Source: an unicellular cyanobacterium SU3
Lineage (GTDB): Bacteria > Cyanobacteriota > Cyanobacteriia > Cyanobacteriales > Microcystaceae
DNA length: 64,000 nucleotides
Direction: 5' to 3'
Assembly (NCBI GenBank): GCA_002172675.1
Contig: NETF01000012.1
Location: 37,246 to 101,245, forward strand
Both the position numbers and the translations under genes were made by a program. This document shows, piece by piece, positions 56,120-64,000 of the stretch. Position 1 is the stretch's first letter; the number at the start of each line of letters is the position of its first letter. Below the pieces are notes generated by a model, which saw only the letters and a program-made list of their open reading frames with translations, did not search any database and had not been told where the DNA came from.

Positions 56120-56128
56120 TATTTTTCC

Positions 56129-56551
56129 TCAATTTTCTTGATCAATTGCTAGAAAAACTTGTTGATTGCTAACTTCACTAAGTTGATTTAAAAACTGTGA
56201 AATATCTTGATAAGATAACATTTGGTCTGCTTTTACAATAACTTCTCCTGAAGGATTTTCTTCTAAAAAGATAGAAACTTCTTGTAGCATTTCTTCTTCT
56301 GTTACCATTTCTTCACGAATAAATAAATTTTTATCTTTATCAATTCCAATAATTAAGATAGGCTTATTATTTTCTTGCTGTTCAGTTTGACCATCAGCTT
56401 CTATTCCTGGGATCTCAATATTTCCTAATATTTGGCTAGTTAATGTCATAGAAGTAATAATAAAAAAGAGTAAAACTGACATTAAAACATCAATCATCGG
56501 CACTAAATTAACTTCTGGAACAGAAGAAGAACGTTGTTGTTTAAATTTCAT
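56129..56551 (-). CDS. exbD: ExbD/TolR family protein (first copy, with helix Asp)
   Basis: 140 residues: one helix (NLVPMIDVLMSVLLFFIITS) keeping the conserved Asp needed for proton movement, then a periplasmic domain (ILIIGIDKDKNLFIREE, VIVKADQMLSYQDISQFL). It lies five bases after exbB. Confidence 0.88.
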   Translation of the reverse strand: MKFKQQRSSSVPEVNLVPMIDVLMSVLLFFIITSMTLTSQILGNIEIPGIEADGQTEQQENNKPILIIGIDKDKNLFIREEMVTEEEMLQEVSIFLEENPSGEVIVKADQMLSYQDISQFLNQLSEVSNQQVFLAIDQEN

Positions 56552-56556
56552 CTTTA

Positions 56557-57258
56557 TTAATAGTTATCTATATTAACTGTATTTCCTGGTGGTAAAGTAG
56601 TAGACATTGTTTGTTTTTCTTCTAATTCTGGCTCATACCAAAATTGTCGATAAATTAGTTCTAATTCTGTACCCACTTCAGCAAAATACTCAACTTGTCC
56701 ACTTTGTAGAGTAACAGAAACACGATAGATTAATAAAGCAATAATAGCGACAATCATACCGGCTGCTGTAGTGATTAAAGCTTCAGAAATACCAGCAGCA
56801 GCTTGAGAGGTTTCTGCCAAATTTGCCCCTTCTCCTATTTTTAAATTGTTAAAGGTTGTAATTAATCCAGTTACGGTTCCTAATAATCCTAATAGCGGGG
56901 CAACTGCGATTACCGTTTCTAGAAATTTATCCCCTTTTCTCATTTGAATAAATTCTCTATCTCCCCTAGCTTCCATTGCTAAACGAAAGGTTTCCGGTGA
57001 AGGTTTTTTGAGTTGTAAGGGTGCTAATAAAAAGCGTCCAATGGGTAAAAAATGGGCGTGTTGAGCGATTTTTTGCGCTTCTAGAAGATCGTAACGGGCT
57101 GTCTCTAAAACGTCATGAACTACGCGATTTTCTTGGCTTAATAGTCGAATCCAAAACCAAGTTCTTTCTAAAGCAATGGTAATGGTAAAAACAGATAAAG
57201 CTAATAGCGGCCACATCACTGGGCCTCCTTTCAAAAATAAATCGTAAATGTGAGTCAT
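56557..57258 (-). CDS. exbB: ExbB/TolQ/MotA proton-channel protein
   Basis: 233 residues. Helix 1 GPVMWPLLALSVFTITIALERTW, helices 2-3 as ETVIAVAPLLGLLGTVTGLITTF and GISEALITTAAGMIVAIIALLIY, matching MotA_ExbB. It forms the inner-membrane pentamer around ExbD and uses proton motive force. First gene of an exbB-exbD-exbD run opposite the TonB-like gene. Confidence 0.92.
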   Translation of the reverse strand: MTHIYDLFLKGGPVMWPLLALSVFTITIALERTWFWIRLLSQENRVVHDVLETARYDLLEAQKIAQHAHFLPIGRFLLAPLQLKKPSPETFRLAMEARGDREFIQMRKGDKFLETVIAVAPLLGLLGTVTGLITTFNNLKIGEGANLAETSQAAAGISEALITTAAGMIVAIIALLIYRVSVTLQSGQVEYFAEVGTELELIYRQFWYEPELEEKQTMSTTLPPGNTVNIDNY

Positions 57259-57484
57259 TTAACCTTAAAGTTTACTATTTCTCTTAAACAGAGACTATTA
57301 TTTAACAGTAAGGTTAAATGAAGTTAAACAAAGCTTGAATTAATCAAGTCAGAAATCAGCATAGGTGTACTTAATCCGTTTTTTCTCCTAAACCATTAAT
57401 AAAATAATTATCTATTTTCTCTAACCATAATCTGATATACAGTTAAAGGTAACATTATCTATAAACTGAATAATTTTATCTCGA

Positions 57485-57511
57485 TAATAAGGGCTTAATC
57501 TTATTAAGCCC
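57485..57511 (-). terminator. Hairpin after the M16-like gene
   Basis: GGGCTTAAT (57491-57499) pairs with ATTAAGCCC (57503-57511) with a 3-base loop; on the minus strand TTATTATC follows. It lies 12 bases past the stop at 57524. Confidence 0.6.
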
Positions 57512-57523
57512 CTACGAATTATA

Positions 57524-58993
57524 TTAACTTTTTGCCTCTCCAGGAATGGTAATATCAATGGAGGTAACAGTTTGCCCCAGTTGCGATAAAGGTGGGTTTA
57601 TTTCTTGTTCATTTCCTACCACTATAGTGACCATATTTTCTGGTTTAAGATGTTCCTGGGCCACCCGTTGCACATCTTCAATAGTGGTTGCTTTTACCCC
57701 TTTTTGATAATCAAAAATAAAGTCTTGAGGATAACCATAATATTCATAGGCCATCAGACGGGATAAAGTTTGACTAGGATTCTCAAACTTAAAAACAAAC
57801 GAGTTTAAAATCGACTCTTTAGCATAGTCTAATTCATTGGGTTCAATGGGATTATTTTGTATTCGTTCAATTTCTTTCATTAAAGAAGTAATAAACTGTA
57901 CCGTGGTTTGAGACGCGGTTTGACCCCCAGCAATAAATATTCCAGGATAATCATAAGCAGCACTCCAATAACCATACACACTGTAGGCTAAGCCTTGACG
58001 CGATCGCAAATCATTATATAAACGACCCCCGAACCCATTCAATAAACCATTCACCACTGCTAAAGCAGGATAATCAGGACTATTCAATTTTCCCCCTAAA
58101 TGCCCCATTAACACATTACTTTGATTTAATTGAGGTTGATTGACCAAAAATACCCCCTGGCTTTGTTTTTGTTGGGCTGAGGGGACGTTTATCTCTGGGG
58201 CAGGGGTCTTGGGTTGCCAGGTTCCGAAAGTTTCCTCAATCAAAGACTTCATTGCTTTTGGTTCAAAGTCTCCGACAATTCCTAAAATCATATTCTCAGG
58301 CCGTACATATTTTTGATGAAAAGCAACTACATCATCACGACTAATATTATTGATGGTTTCATACTCAGTTGTGCGAGCATAGGGACTCGCTTCCCCATAG
58401 ATCAATTTCCGTAACTCCCGACTGGCAATATCCCCCGGATCATCGTTACGACGGGCAATTTGACCTTTTTGTTGGGTTTTGATTAACGTTAAGAGTGGAT
58501 CGGCAAAAGCGGGTTCTTGTAAGATTTCACTATAGAGGGTGAAAACCGTTTCTAAGTCTTCTGTTAAGGTGTTAAAGCTGGCACTCCCTGAAGTAGTTCC
58601 CATACTAACTTCTACCCTAGCAGCCCGTTGTTCTAGGAGTTCGTTGATTTCATTACTAGAATGTTCTTGGGTTCCTCCTAAACGCATTAAACTTCCGGTG
58701 GTTTCGGCTAAACCAACTTCTTCGGTCGGTTCGAGTCTTGATCCAGTCTTGATTAAAGCATTACCTTTAATTAAGGGTAACTGATGGTCTTCCATTAAAT
58801 ACACCACCATCCCATTGTCAAGTTGGTAGCGTTCGTATTGGGGAAGGGAGATTTCAGGTAACGGGGGAAAGTCTAACTCGGTGTAGTGTCTGGGAGTTTG
58901 AGCAACCGCCGGTAAACGAAAAATTAAGACTAGCAAGGTTGTTATTACCAGTAAACCTAACCAACGAAATCGTTTTATAGAGATGTCAATCAT
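57524..58993 (-). CDS. M16-family peptidase-like protein without zinc motif
   Basis: 489 residues with signal peptide (LGLLVITTLLVLIFRLPAVAQ). Two M16 halves are visible (YERYQLDNGMVVYLMEDHQL; then FLVNQPQLNQSNVLMGHLGG). At the position of HxxEH the sequence is GLAETTGSLMRLGGT, so the zinc His and Glu are lost. Such proteins are the non-catalytic partner of an active M16 gene, usually adjacent; no partner is seen in this window. It is exported to the periplasm. Confidence 0.85.
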   Translation of the reverse strand: MIDISIKRFRWLGLLVITTLLVLIFRLPAVAQTPRHYTELDFPPLPEISLPQYERYQLDNGMVVYLMEDHQLPLIKGNALIKTGSRLEPTEEVGLAETTGSLMRLGGTQEHSSNEINELLEQRAARVEVSMGTTSGSASFNTLTEDLETVFTLYSEILQEPAFADPLLTLIKTQQKGQIARRNDDPGDIASRELRKLIYGEASPYARTTEYETINNISRDDVVAFHQKYVRPENMILGIVGDFEPKAMKSLIEETFGTWQPKTPAPEINVPSAQQKQSQGVFLVNQPQLNQSNVLMGHLGGKLNSPDYPALAVVNGLLNGFGGRLYNDLRSRQGLAYSVYGYWSAAYDYPGIFIAGGQTASQTTVQFITSLMKEIERIQNNPIEPNELDYAKESILNSFVFKFENPSQTLSRLMAYEYYGYPQDFIFDYQKGVKATTIEDVQRVAQEHLKPENMVTIVVGNEQEINPPLSQLGQTVTSIDITIPGEAKS

Positions 58994-59155
58994 AGAAACG
59001 GTTAAAAATTTTTGTGTGATGAAACTATTATTTTACTCTCTTATGATAAGTCTTCTTTTGTCTGGTTGCAGTTCAAAGGGATTTCTATCATTTGCTAATG
59101 ATTTATTTTTTTTGCTATACCAATAGTTAAGTTACTGATCCTTAGAGAATTATCC

Positions 59156-59659
59156 GTGTATTTATCAGCTAAAAATAAGGTCTTATTATTACCCGTTATT
59201 CTTCTGGTTACCTCTTGTTTACCAACGCCAGGTTTGAGTGACTCTCTTAATACTATTTTAATGGTAAATTCTCAAATTATTGCTCAAACTTATATTTCTG
59301 ATCCCCATCTCAATGACTTATTAATTCAAGGGATGGAAAAAGGTATTAAAGGGGATTATCAAGGGGCGATCGCTCTTTTTACAGAAGTTTTACAGTCTGA
59401 TCCCGAAGAAGTGGAAGCTTATTATAATCGGGGTATTGCTTACGCTAAGATCAACAATTATCAAGCAGCCTTAGATGATTTTTCCAAAGCTTTAACCCTT
59501 AATCAAACCATGCCAGATATTTACATCGAAAGGGCAAAAGTCTACTTACAATTAGGGGATCAAAATGCTGCGATCGCCGATTTACAAAAAGCCAAGACAC
59601 TCTTAAAACAACAAGGCCAAACCTCTCGTTACCCAGAAATAGATAATCTTCTTGACTGA
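59156..59659 (+). CDS. TPR-repeat lipoprotein
   Basis: 167 residues from a GTG start. The lipobox is VLLLPVILLVTSC with Cys near residue 21. Three TPR units follow (GDYQGAIALFTEVLQSDPEE, AYYNRGIAYAKINNYQAALD, IYIERAKVYLQLGDQNAAIA). Likely a periplasmic or lipid-anchored scaffold. Partner unknown. Confidence 0.78.
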   Translation: MYLSAKNKVLLLPVILLVTSCLPTPGLSDSLNTILMVNSQIIAQTYISDPHLNDLLIQGMEKGIKGDYQGAIALFTEVLQSDPEEVEAYYNRGIAYAKINNYQAALDDFSKALTLNQTMPDIYIERAKVYLQLGDQNAAIADLQKAKTLLKQQGQTSRYPEIDNLLD

Positions 59660-59721
59660 TAAGCTGATCACTGATGGCAAAATTTTCGGTTCGTAAAATC
59701 TTTTTAATTCTTTTAGACTGA

Positions 59722-59880
59722 CATCTTGCACCAGTACATAAAAATTCAATAAGTATAGAAAAGTAATCAATGCGCGAATAAGTTAGCATCAAAATGAAAT
59801 ACTCTTGCCTCTTGCCTGTTGCCTTTTCCCTATTGCCTCTTGCCTTTTAAACTAGCTAGTTTAAGCGAAACTGCAAGATG
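59722..59880. repeat. Possible MITE with CATCTTGCA ends
   Basis: CATCTTGCA (59722-59730) and TGCAAGATG (59872-59880) are inverted ends of about 159 bp. Inside is a tract of TTGCCTCTTGCC units (about 59809-59850) and AAACTAGCTAGTTTAAG. CATCTTGCACC also begins at 19492, followed by AATTAGCTAGTTTAGGG, so it may be a dispersed family. Confidence 0.4.
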
Positions 59881-59954
59881 TTAGTTAGACTGAAACGGAG
59901 TAAGGCTCAGTGGATTTCCTTTAATATTATTATATGTCTAGAGTAGGTCACATC

Positions 59955-62642
59955 CTAGTGTGGCGCGGTCGCGTCACGCAACGCCTCGATGAGGATATCA
60001 TGTTCAACAGGTTTGACAAAATGAGCTGCAAAACCAGACTCGCGGGCGGTTTGAAAGGCTTTTTCATCCCCCCAACCGGACTGGGAAAAGAACACCGTAT
60101 TTTCCCCTTCTGGCAAAGACCGAAGCTTCTGACATAGCTCATAACCATTGATGTCAGGTAGACCAATATCGAGCAGAGCAATATTCGGCTGAAACTCTCG
60201 AAACACTGCGATCGCCTCCGTCCCATTGCTGGCAGTTCGGATCTCGTATCCCACGGATTCAAGCAGGATCTCAAACATCAGCAGGCTATCTTCATTATCG
60301 TCTACAATCAACAGTTTCGTCCCCGTTTCGGGAGCATCGGTGGCGGTTGGGACATCCTCTGGCGATTCCTCATCGAGAGAAGCAGCCAAGGGTAGTCGCA
60401 CTTCAAAGGTACTGCCTTGATCAACACCGGCACTTTTGGCAAAGATTTTGCCATCATGGAGATGGACCAAGCGTTTCACCAAGGGCAGACCAATGCCTAA
60501 ACCCCCTTTCGAGCGATTAGCAAAGGCATCCATCTGGGTAAACATGGTAAAAATCAGGTCAATTTGTTCCGGGGGAATGCCAATGCCGTTGTCCACTACT
60601 CGGAAGCAAACTCTATCCTGTTGCTGATGTATTGCTACTTGAATCTCACCCCCTGGATTGGTATATTTGGCGGCATTGTTCAATAAATTAGTTAGTATCT
60701 GGGTAAGTCGGGTTTCGTCCCCAAACACCCACAGGGGATCTTCAGGCAAATTAAGGATCAGACTATGGCGTTTATCTTGTATCAGTTCGGCACAAACCTC
60801 TACCGCATTCTGTACCACGGTTTGGGCCAGTAGCCGCTGTTTCTCTAGGCGAATCTTTCCTCGCGTAATCCGAGAAATATCCATCAGATCCTCAATCATC
60901 TGAGTCATGTGGTTAACCTGCCGTTTCATGGTGTCAACCACTTTCGTCTGTTGGGCTTGTAATGGGTCTTTTTCTAGGAGAGAAAGCCCAGTGGCAAGGG
61001 GAGAGAGGGGGTTTCTTAGTTCATGGGCGAGGGTGGCTAAAAACTCATTTTTGTAGCGATCGTTCTGCTCTAACTCCGATAAGTTGTCACTCATTTGCTC
61101 TTGGGTGTCGAGGGCATGAGCCATAAAGACGCGGTTAAATCGCCCGGCCATATCCACATCATTTTGATCCCAGTCCTTACTTTTGCCGGTTACTAGCTGC
61201 TCATGCACCGCAAAAGAAGTTCTCGGGGCAAGTCGTTCTCGTTTTGATCCTAGTGCTGATTTTTCTTGTGGAACCCCTGCCCACTTGATCGTTTCTTTGC
61301 GTTCGGTGCGAAACCAGGCAGTGAAGTAGTTCTTCTGCTCAAACAACGGCAACAGCAAGACCCCTTTAATGCCCTTAAGGGCTGCCTCATCGGTGATTTC
61401 GTTGGTAATAGTAGCTGAGTAAAAAGGGTCCCCTTCTTGCTGATTCATCAGCCGAATGAGTTGAGGGACGATGTGTGCCTCTGGGGTAGTGCCGAGGGTA
61501 ATATTCTGGGGTTTAGAGAAGAACATAAAGCCATCGGCATCCATCAGCTTTAAAACCTCTGCTTCGTTTTCTTGAAACACCTTGACTACCGGAGTCTCGG
61601 CGGAGGTTTTTTCGAGCATCTGATTGATAGCGTTTTCTAGTTTCTGTCGTTTTTTAAAGTAAAGTTCTTCTTCTTTGGCATAGAGATGCCAGCTAAAGAG
61701 TTGACAGAGGCTTTCGCACTCTAAGCGAATGTTTTGCTCAATGTAGAGCGGTTCTCGGTTATGGCAGGAGATCATGCCCCAAAGCTGATCATGAGTGACT
61801 AAGGAGAAGGACATAGATGCCTTTAGTCCCTGATTTTTGATGTATTGTCGGTGGATGGGGGACAAACTCCGCAGAATCGAATGGGTTAAGTCAAGAGGTT
61901 TGCGATCGCTGTCTTCTACCGTAGGAATTAGTCGGGCTGAGGGCAAGTCTACATTGGGAACCAATCGTACCCAGTTAATTTTATAGAGTTCTCGCGCCTG
62001 TTTAGGAATGTCTGACGCTGGATAATACAAGTTTAGATAAGAATCTAAGTCATCGTGTTTGGTTTCGGCAATCACCTTACCCGTGCCATCCTCATTAAAG
62101 CGGTACAGCACCACCCGCTCCATCTCAGAAATATAGCGAATCGTCTCGACGATTTCTCGTGCCATCGTCTCCAAACTTTTAAAAGTCTTAAACTTGGGCG
62201 CGACATTCATCGAATAGAGTTTGATGTAGTGTTTTGCTGAATAAGAACGACGAAACTCTGATGCTGGTTCTAGCTCCAGCACCTGATACGAGCCAGAGCT
62301 ATAAAGCACGGCATAAAAATCTTGGGGATTACCTGCTATTAATACCTCATCTTTAAATACGACTTGCAGTGGCAGTCGAGTCTGACGGGTACGGGCGCGT
62401 TCATAGGTTTTTTGAATGAACTGCCAGTCTTCTTCGTTCATTTCTAGTAGCTCAAAGAAGTTGGCGCCTAAAATGTCTTTATGCTCTCGTAGCAGGGTCG
62501 AAATATTATCACTGACAATTTTGATTGCACCGCTTTGCTCATCGAGGGCAAATAGATAGCCATATCCTTGAATTGACTCTGGAATCTGAATGGGTTCGTC
62601 TTCGCACCGGTCAAAGTTAAGTTTGTCTAGGTCAAGCGTCAT
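59955..62642 (-). CDS. Bacteriophytochrome-type hybrid histidine kinase (PAS-GAF-PHY-HK-REC)
   Basis: 895 residues. Cys13 (FDRCEDEPIQIPESIQGYG) is placed as in biliverdin-binding bacteriophytochromes. The GAF domain has PASDIPKQ (208-215) and LRSLSPIHRQY: Ile263 replaces the Cph1 bilin Cys, His264 is kept. The PHY tongue has APRTSF (472-477). HisKA is FLATLAHELRNPLSP (His540), followed by HATPase boxes (LLNNAAKYTNPGG, DNGIGIPP, GGLGIGLPLV) and a receiver (LLIVDDNEDS, LLDIGLPD, HFVKPV). It senses red/far-red light. The gene is richer in G+C than its neighbours and follows no obvious operon. Confidence 0.92.
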   Translation of the reverse strand: MTLDLDKLNFDRCEDEPIQIPESIQGYGYLFALDEQSGAIKIVSDNISTLLREHKDILGANFFELLEMNEEDWQFIQKTYERARTRQTRLPLQVVFKDEVLIAGNPQDFYAVLYSSGSYQVLELEPASEFRRSYSAKHYIKLYSMNVAPKFKTFKSLETMAREIVETIRYISEMERVVLYRFNEDGTGKVIAETKHDDLDSYLNLYYPASDIPKQARELYKINWVRLVPNVDLPSARLIPTVEDSDRKPLDLTHSILRSLSPIHRQYIKNQGLKASMSFSLVTHDQLWGMISCHNREPLYIEQNIRLECESLCQLFSWHLYAKEEELYFKKRQKLENAINQMLEKTSAETPVVKVFQENEAEVLKLMDADGFMFFSKPQNITLGTTPEAHIVPQLIRLMNQQEGDPFYSATITNEITDEAALKGIKGVLLLPLFEQKNYFTAWFRTERKETIKWAGVPQEKSALGSKRERLAPRTSFAVHEQLVTGKSKDWDQNDVDMAGRFNRVFMAHALDTQEQMSDNLSELEQNDRYKNEFLATLAHELRNPLSPLATGLSLLEKDPLQAQQTKVVDTMKRQVNHMTQMIEDLMDISRITRGKIRLEKQRLLAQTVVQNAVEVCAELIQDKRHSLILNLPEDPLWVFGDETRLTQILTNLLNNAAKYTNPGGEIQVAIHQQQDRVCFRVVDNGIGIPPEQIDLIFTMFTQMDAFANRSKGGLGIGLPLVKRLVHLHDGKIFAKSAGVDQGSTFEVRLPLAASLDEESPEDVPTATDAPETGTKLLIVDDNEDSLLMFEILLESVGYEIRTASNGTEAIAVFREFQPNIALLDIGLPDINGYELCQKLRSLPEGENTVFFSQSGWGDEKAFQTARESGFAAHFVKPVEHDILIEALRDATAPH

Positions 62643-63138
62643 TGATGCTTCTTTTTCTTCTTTTTTCTAAGGACGTAAACTGTGGTAAAAGACATCTAAT
62701 GTGTCCTCTGCTAGCTGAGACAAGTTTTTTCTCTCACTCTCCTCAAATAATCCTCTTAAATAGTGCCTAAACTCTTCTCGTTGAGCTTTTCTTTTTAAAG
62801 GATAGTATTGTTAAAACATTTACACCCTCTGTTGAAACAAGAAGAGATGGACTCTAAAATCGTTTCTTTCATAAGAAATTGGTGATTGCTATCAACTTAA
62901 AGAACTCATTATGTCTATATTAGCGCAAGGTTGATTTCAGTTTTTAGCTAATTTCCGTACTCTTTTGGTGTGACTTACCCACACGAATTTTTTAAATACG
63001 GTGTAGGCTTCTGATGCCTTAGATAAGACGTTCAACAAAACGAAAATATTTACTAAGCATTTTGACGGACTTAAGCTAAAATAAAGTTTCATATCGAAAT
63101 ATGAAGTTATTTTACAGAGCATTAAAGGAGTCCTTTGG
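62643..63138. other. Intergenic stretch without a recognised gene
   Basis: No ORF with family similarity is seen. A 72-residue minus-strand ORF at 62937-63155 is judged spurious. AAAGGAG just before 63139 serves the next gene. Confidence 0.6.
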
Positions 63139-63849
63139 ATGTCAACCCTTGTCACCCCTACACAAATCTGGAATTCATCTTTTAACCAGCAATCATTGAG
63201 AATAGTGGCGTTAGGAGATAGTTTAGTGTATGGGTACGGTGATCCCGTTGGGGGTGGATGGGTTGAGAGGTTGCGTCGTCAGTGGATGGCACAGGAAAAG
63301 GGTCATGTCTTATATAATTTGGGCGTAAGAGGCGATCGCACCCATCAAGTAGCCGAACGGTTAGAAGGGGAATATCGTTATCGAGGAGAGTTACGCAACC
63401 GTGTTCCTGACGTGATTATGCTTTCCGTTGGGGTGAATGATTCGGCGAGGTTGAGACGACCTAATGGGCGTTTATTTACAGACTTTGAGACTTATCAACT
63501 CGCAATAGAGAATTTATTAGATAAAGCGCAGCAATTATGTCCTGTTTATTTTGTGGGGATGGTTCCTGTGGATGAGGAAAAAATGCCCTTTATGGACTGT
63601 TTTTATGTAAATCATTTTGATCAATATCGTTATAAAGAAGTGACCAAAAAAGCGTGTCAAGCTCGTAATATTCCTTATCTCGATATTTTTGATTTGTGGT
63701 TAGGCAGAGGGGAAGATTATGTCAAGTCACGGTTAATTAATGATGGATTGCACCCCAATGTTAAAGGGTATGAATCCTTGTATGAGGATATTTTAAATTG
63801 GCAAGGGTTACAGCAATTAAATATGAGTAATCTATCAGCTATAGTTTAA
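63139..63849 (+). CDS. SGNH/GDSL hydrolase (lysophospholipase L1-like)
   Basis: 236 residues. Block I VALGDSLVYGYG (Ser), Gly of GVRGDRTHQ, block III VGVNDSARLR and block V NDGLHPNVKGYE (Asp-His) are all present. There is no signal peptide. AAAGGAG lies nine bases upstream of ATG 63139. Hydrolyses esters or thioesters, substrate unknown. Confidence 0.85.
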   Translation: MSTLVTPTQIWNSSFNQQSLRIVALGDSLVYGYGDPVGGGWVERLRRQWMAQEKGHVLYNLGVRGDRTHQVAERLEGEYRYRGELRNRVPDVIMLSVGVNDSARLRRPNGRLFTDFETYQLAIENLLDKAQQLCPVYFVGMVPVDEEKMPFMDCFYVNHFDQYRYKEVTKKACQARNIPYLDIFDLWLGRGEDYVKSRLINDGLHPNVKGYESLYEDILNWQGLQQLNMSNLSAIV

Positions 63850-63877
63850 CTGTAGGCCGATGCACTGCCCACCTTAG

Positions 63878-63953
63878 GTTGAGTCGAGGGGAACTATTAC
63901 ATTCCGCCCCTCTCAGTTAGAACCGTGCGTGCGGGTTTCCCTGCACACGGCTC
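63878..63953 (-). mobile_element. 3' end of a group II intron (domains V and VI)
   Basis: On the minus strand, 63920-63953 reads a 34-nt domain V: GAGCCGTGTGCAGGGAAACC, followed by CGCACGCACGGTTC, with the catalytic AGC triad, GAAA loop and closing stem. Domain VI follows (GAGAGGGG pairing with CCCCTC, with a bulged-A segment), and the intron should end near 63878 at CTCAAC. The boundary was placed by eye. Confidence 0.82.
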
Positions 63954-63961
63954 CCGACAAA

Positions 63962-64000
63962 TTAGGCTTTTACAGCCTTGCCCATGTGGATGTAATCATG
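63962..64000 (-). CDS. C-terminal end of a group II intron-encoded protein (partial)
   Basis: Twelve codons, HDYIHMGKAVKA, then TAA at 63962-63964, eight bases before domain V begins. The rest lies right of the window. It is inferred to be the reverse transcriptase/maturase only from its position in domain IV. Confidence 0.5.
   Translation of the reverse strand, partial: HDYIHMGKAVKA

Noticed and set aside
62937..63155. 72-codon minus-strand ORF
   Set aside because: It covers the RBS and start of the GDSL gene and shows no recognisable protein pattern.
1..64000. CRISPR arrays, tRNA and rRNA genes
   Set aside because: I looked for regular spaced repeats and for TPsiC-like arms (GGTTCGAATCC type) and rRNA blocks in the intergenic DNA and saw none.

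Overview
The window looks like chromosome of a unicellular, AT-rich cyanobacterium of the Crocosphaera/Cyanothece type. Photosystem II psbT, NDH-1 ndhB, the regulator sipA, a CruP-type lycopene cyclase homologue and many HIP1 octamers (GCGATCGC) support this. The species cannot be fixed from sequence alone. No rRNA, tRNA or CRISPR array was seen.

Layout. 1-8 kb: the end of an amino-acid ABC binding protein, a broken gene paired with an HTTM membrane protein, fumC, a nitrilase-family hydrolase, a decayed gap and a GH13 glucosidase. 8-11 kb: psbT, nrdR, and the potassium uptake pair ktrB-ktrA. 11-15 kb (minus): vapB-vapC-dCMP deaminase-P-type ATPase in tight order. 15-19 kb: a flippase-like membrane protein, a small secreted protein, YggT and a DUF697 GTPase. 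19-26 kb: a c-di-AMP (ydaO-type) riboswitch, an exoD remnant, a PacL-like Ca-ATPase and two SLC13/IT-superfamily ion transporters. 26-34 kb: DUF427 and Eis-like acetyltransferase genes, an intein-containing rtcB, a broken PEP-CTERM gene, a GC-richer MarR plus SRPBCC module, an IS200/IS605 remnant and pentapeptide genes. 34-39 kb: a VWA protein, glutathione peroxidase, a frameshifted FAD enzyme, dienelactone hydrolase and a broken PIN toxin with its antitoxin. 39-49 kb: ndhB, acyltransferase, MAPEG, tmk, cruP, SirB1, a glycosyltransferase, an SGNH protein, a low-molecular-weight phosphatase and sipA. 49-64 kb: a hydrolase/binding-protein wreck, pstSCAB, a TonB-ExbB-ExbD-ExbD set, an M16-like protein, a TPR lipoprotein, a bacteriophytochrome kinase, a GDSL hydrolase, and the 3' end of a group II intron at the right edge.

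How the genes work together. The 9-26 kb part is rich in cation transport: KtrB-KtrA, two P-type ATPases, an SLC13 protein with TrkA_C domains and an NhaD/ArsB-like carrier. A c-di-AMP riboswitch lies in its middle, and c-di-AMP is known to control K+ and osmolyte transport. The 50-57 kb part combines high-affinity phosphate import with an outer-membrane energising complex.

Decay and mobile DNA are the other theme. At least eight genes carry in-frame stops, single-base frameshifts or deletion junctions. Two of these lie at homopolymer runs. Several MITE-like repeat families are present, including a 128-bp element with 9-bp terminal inverted repeats in two inverted copies (127/128 identical). 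One copy sits in the loop of a bidirectional terminator. Sequencing error cannot be excluded for the single-base lesions, but the deletions and fused remnants are real rearrangements.
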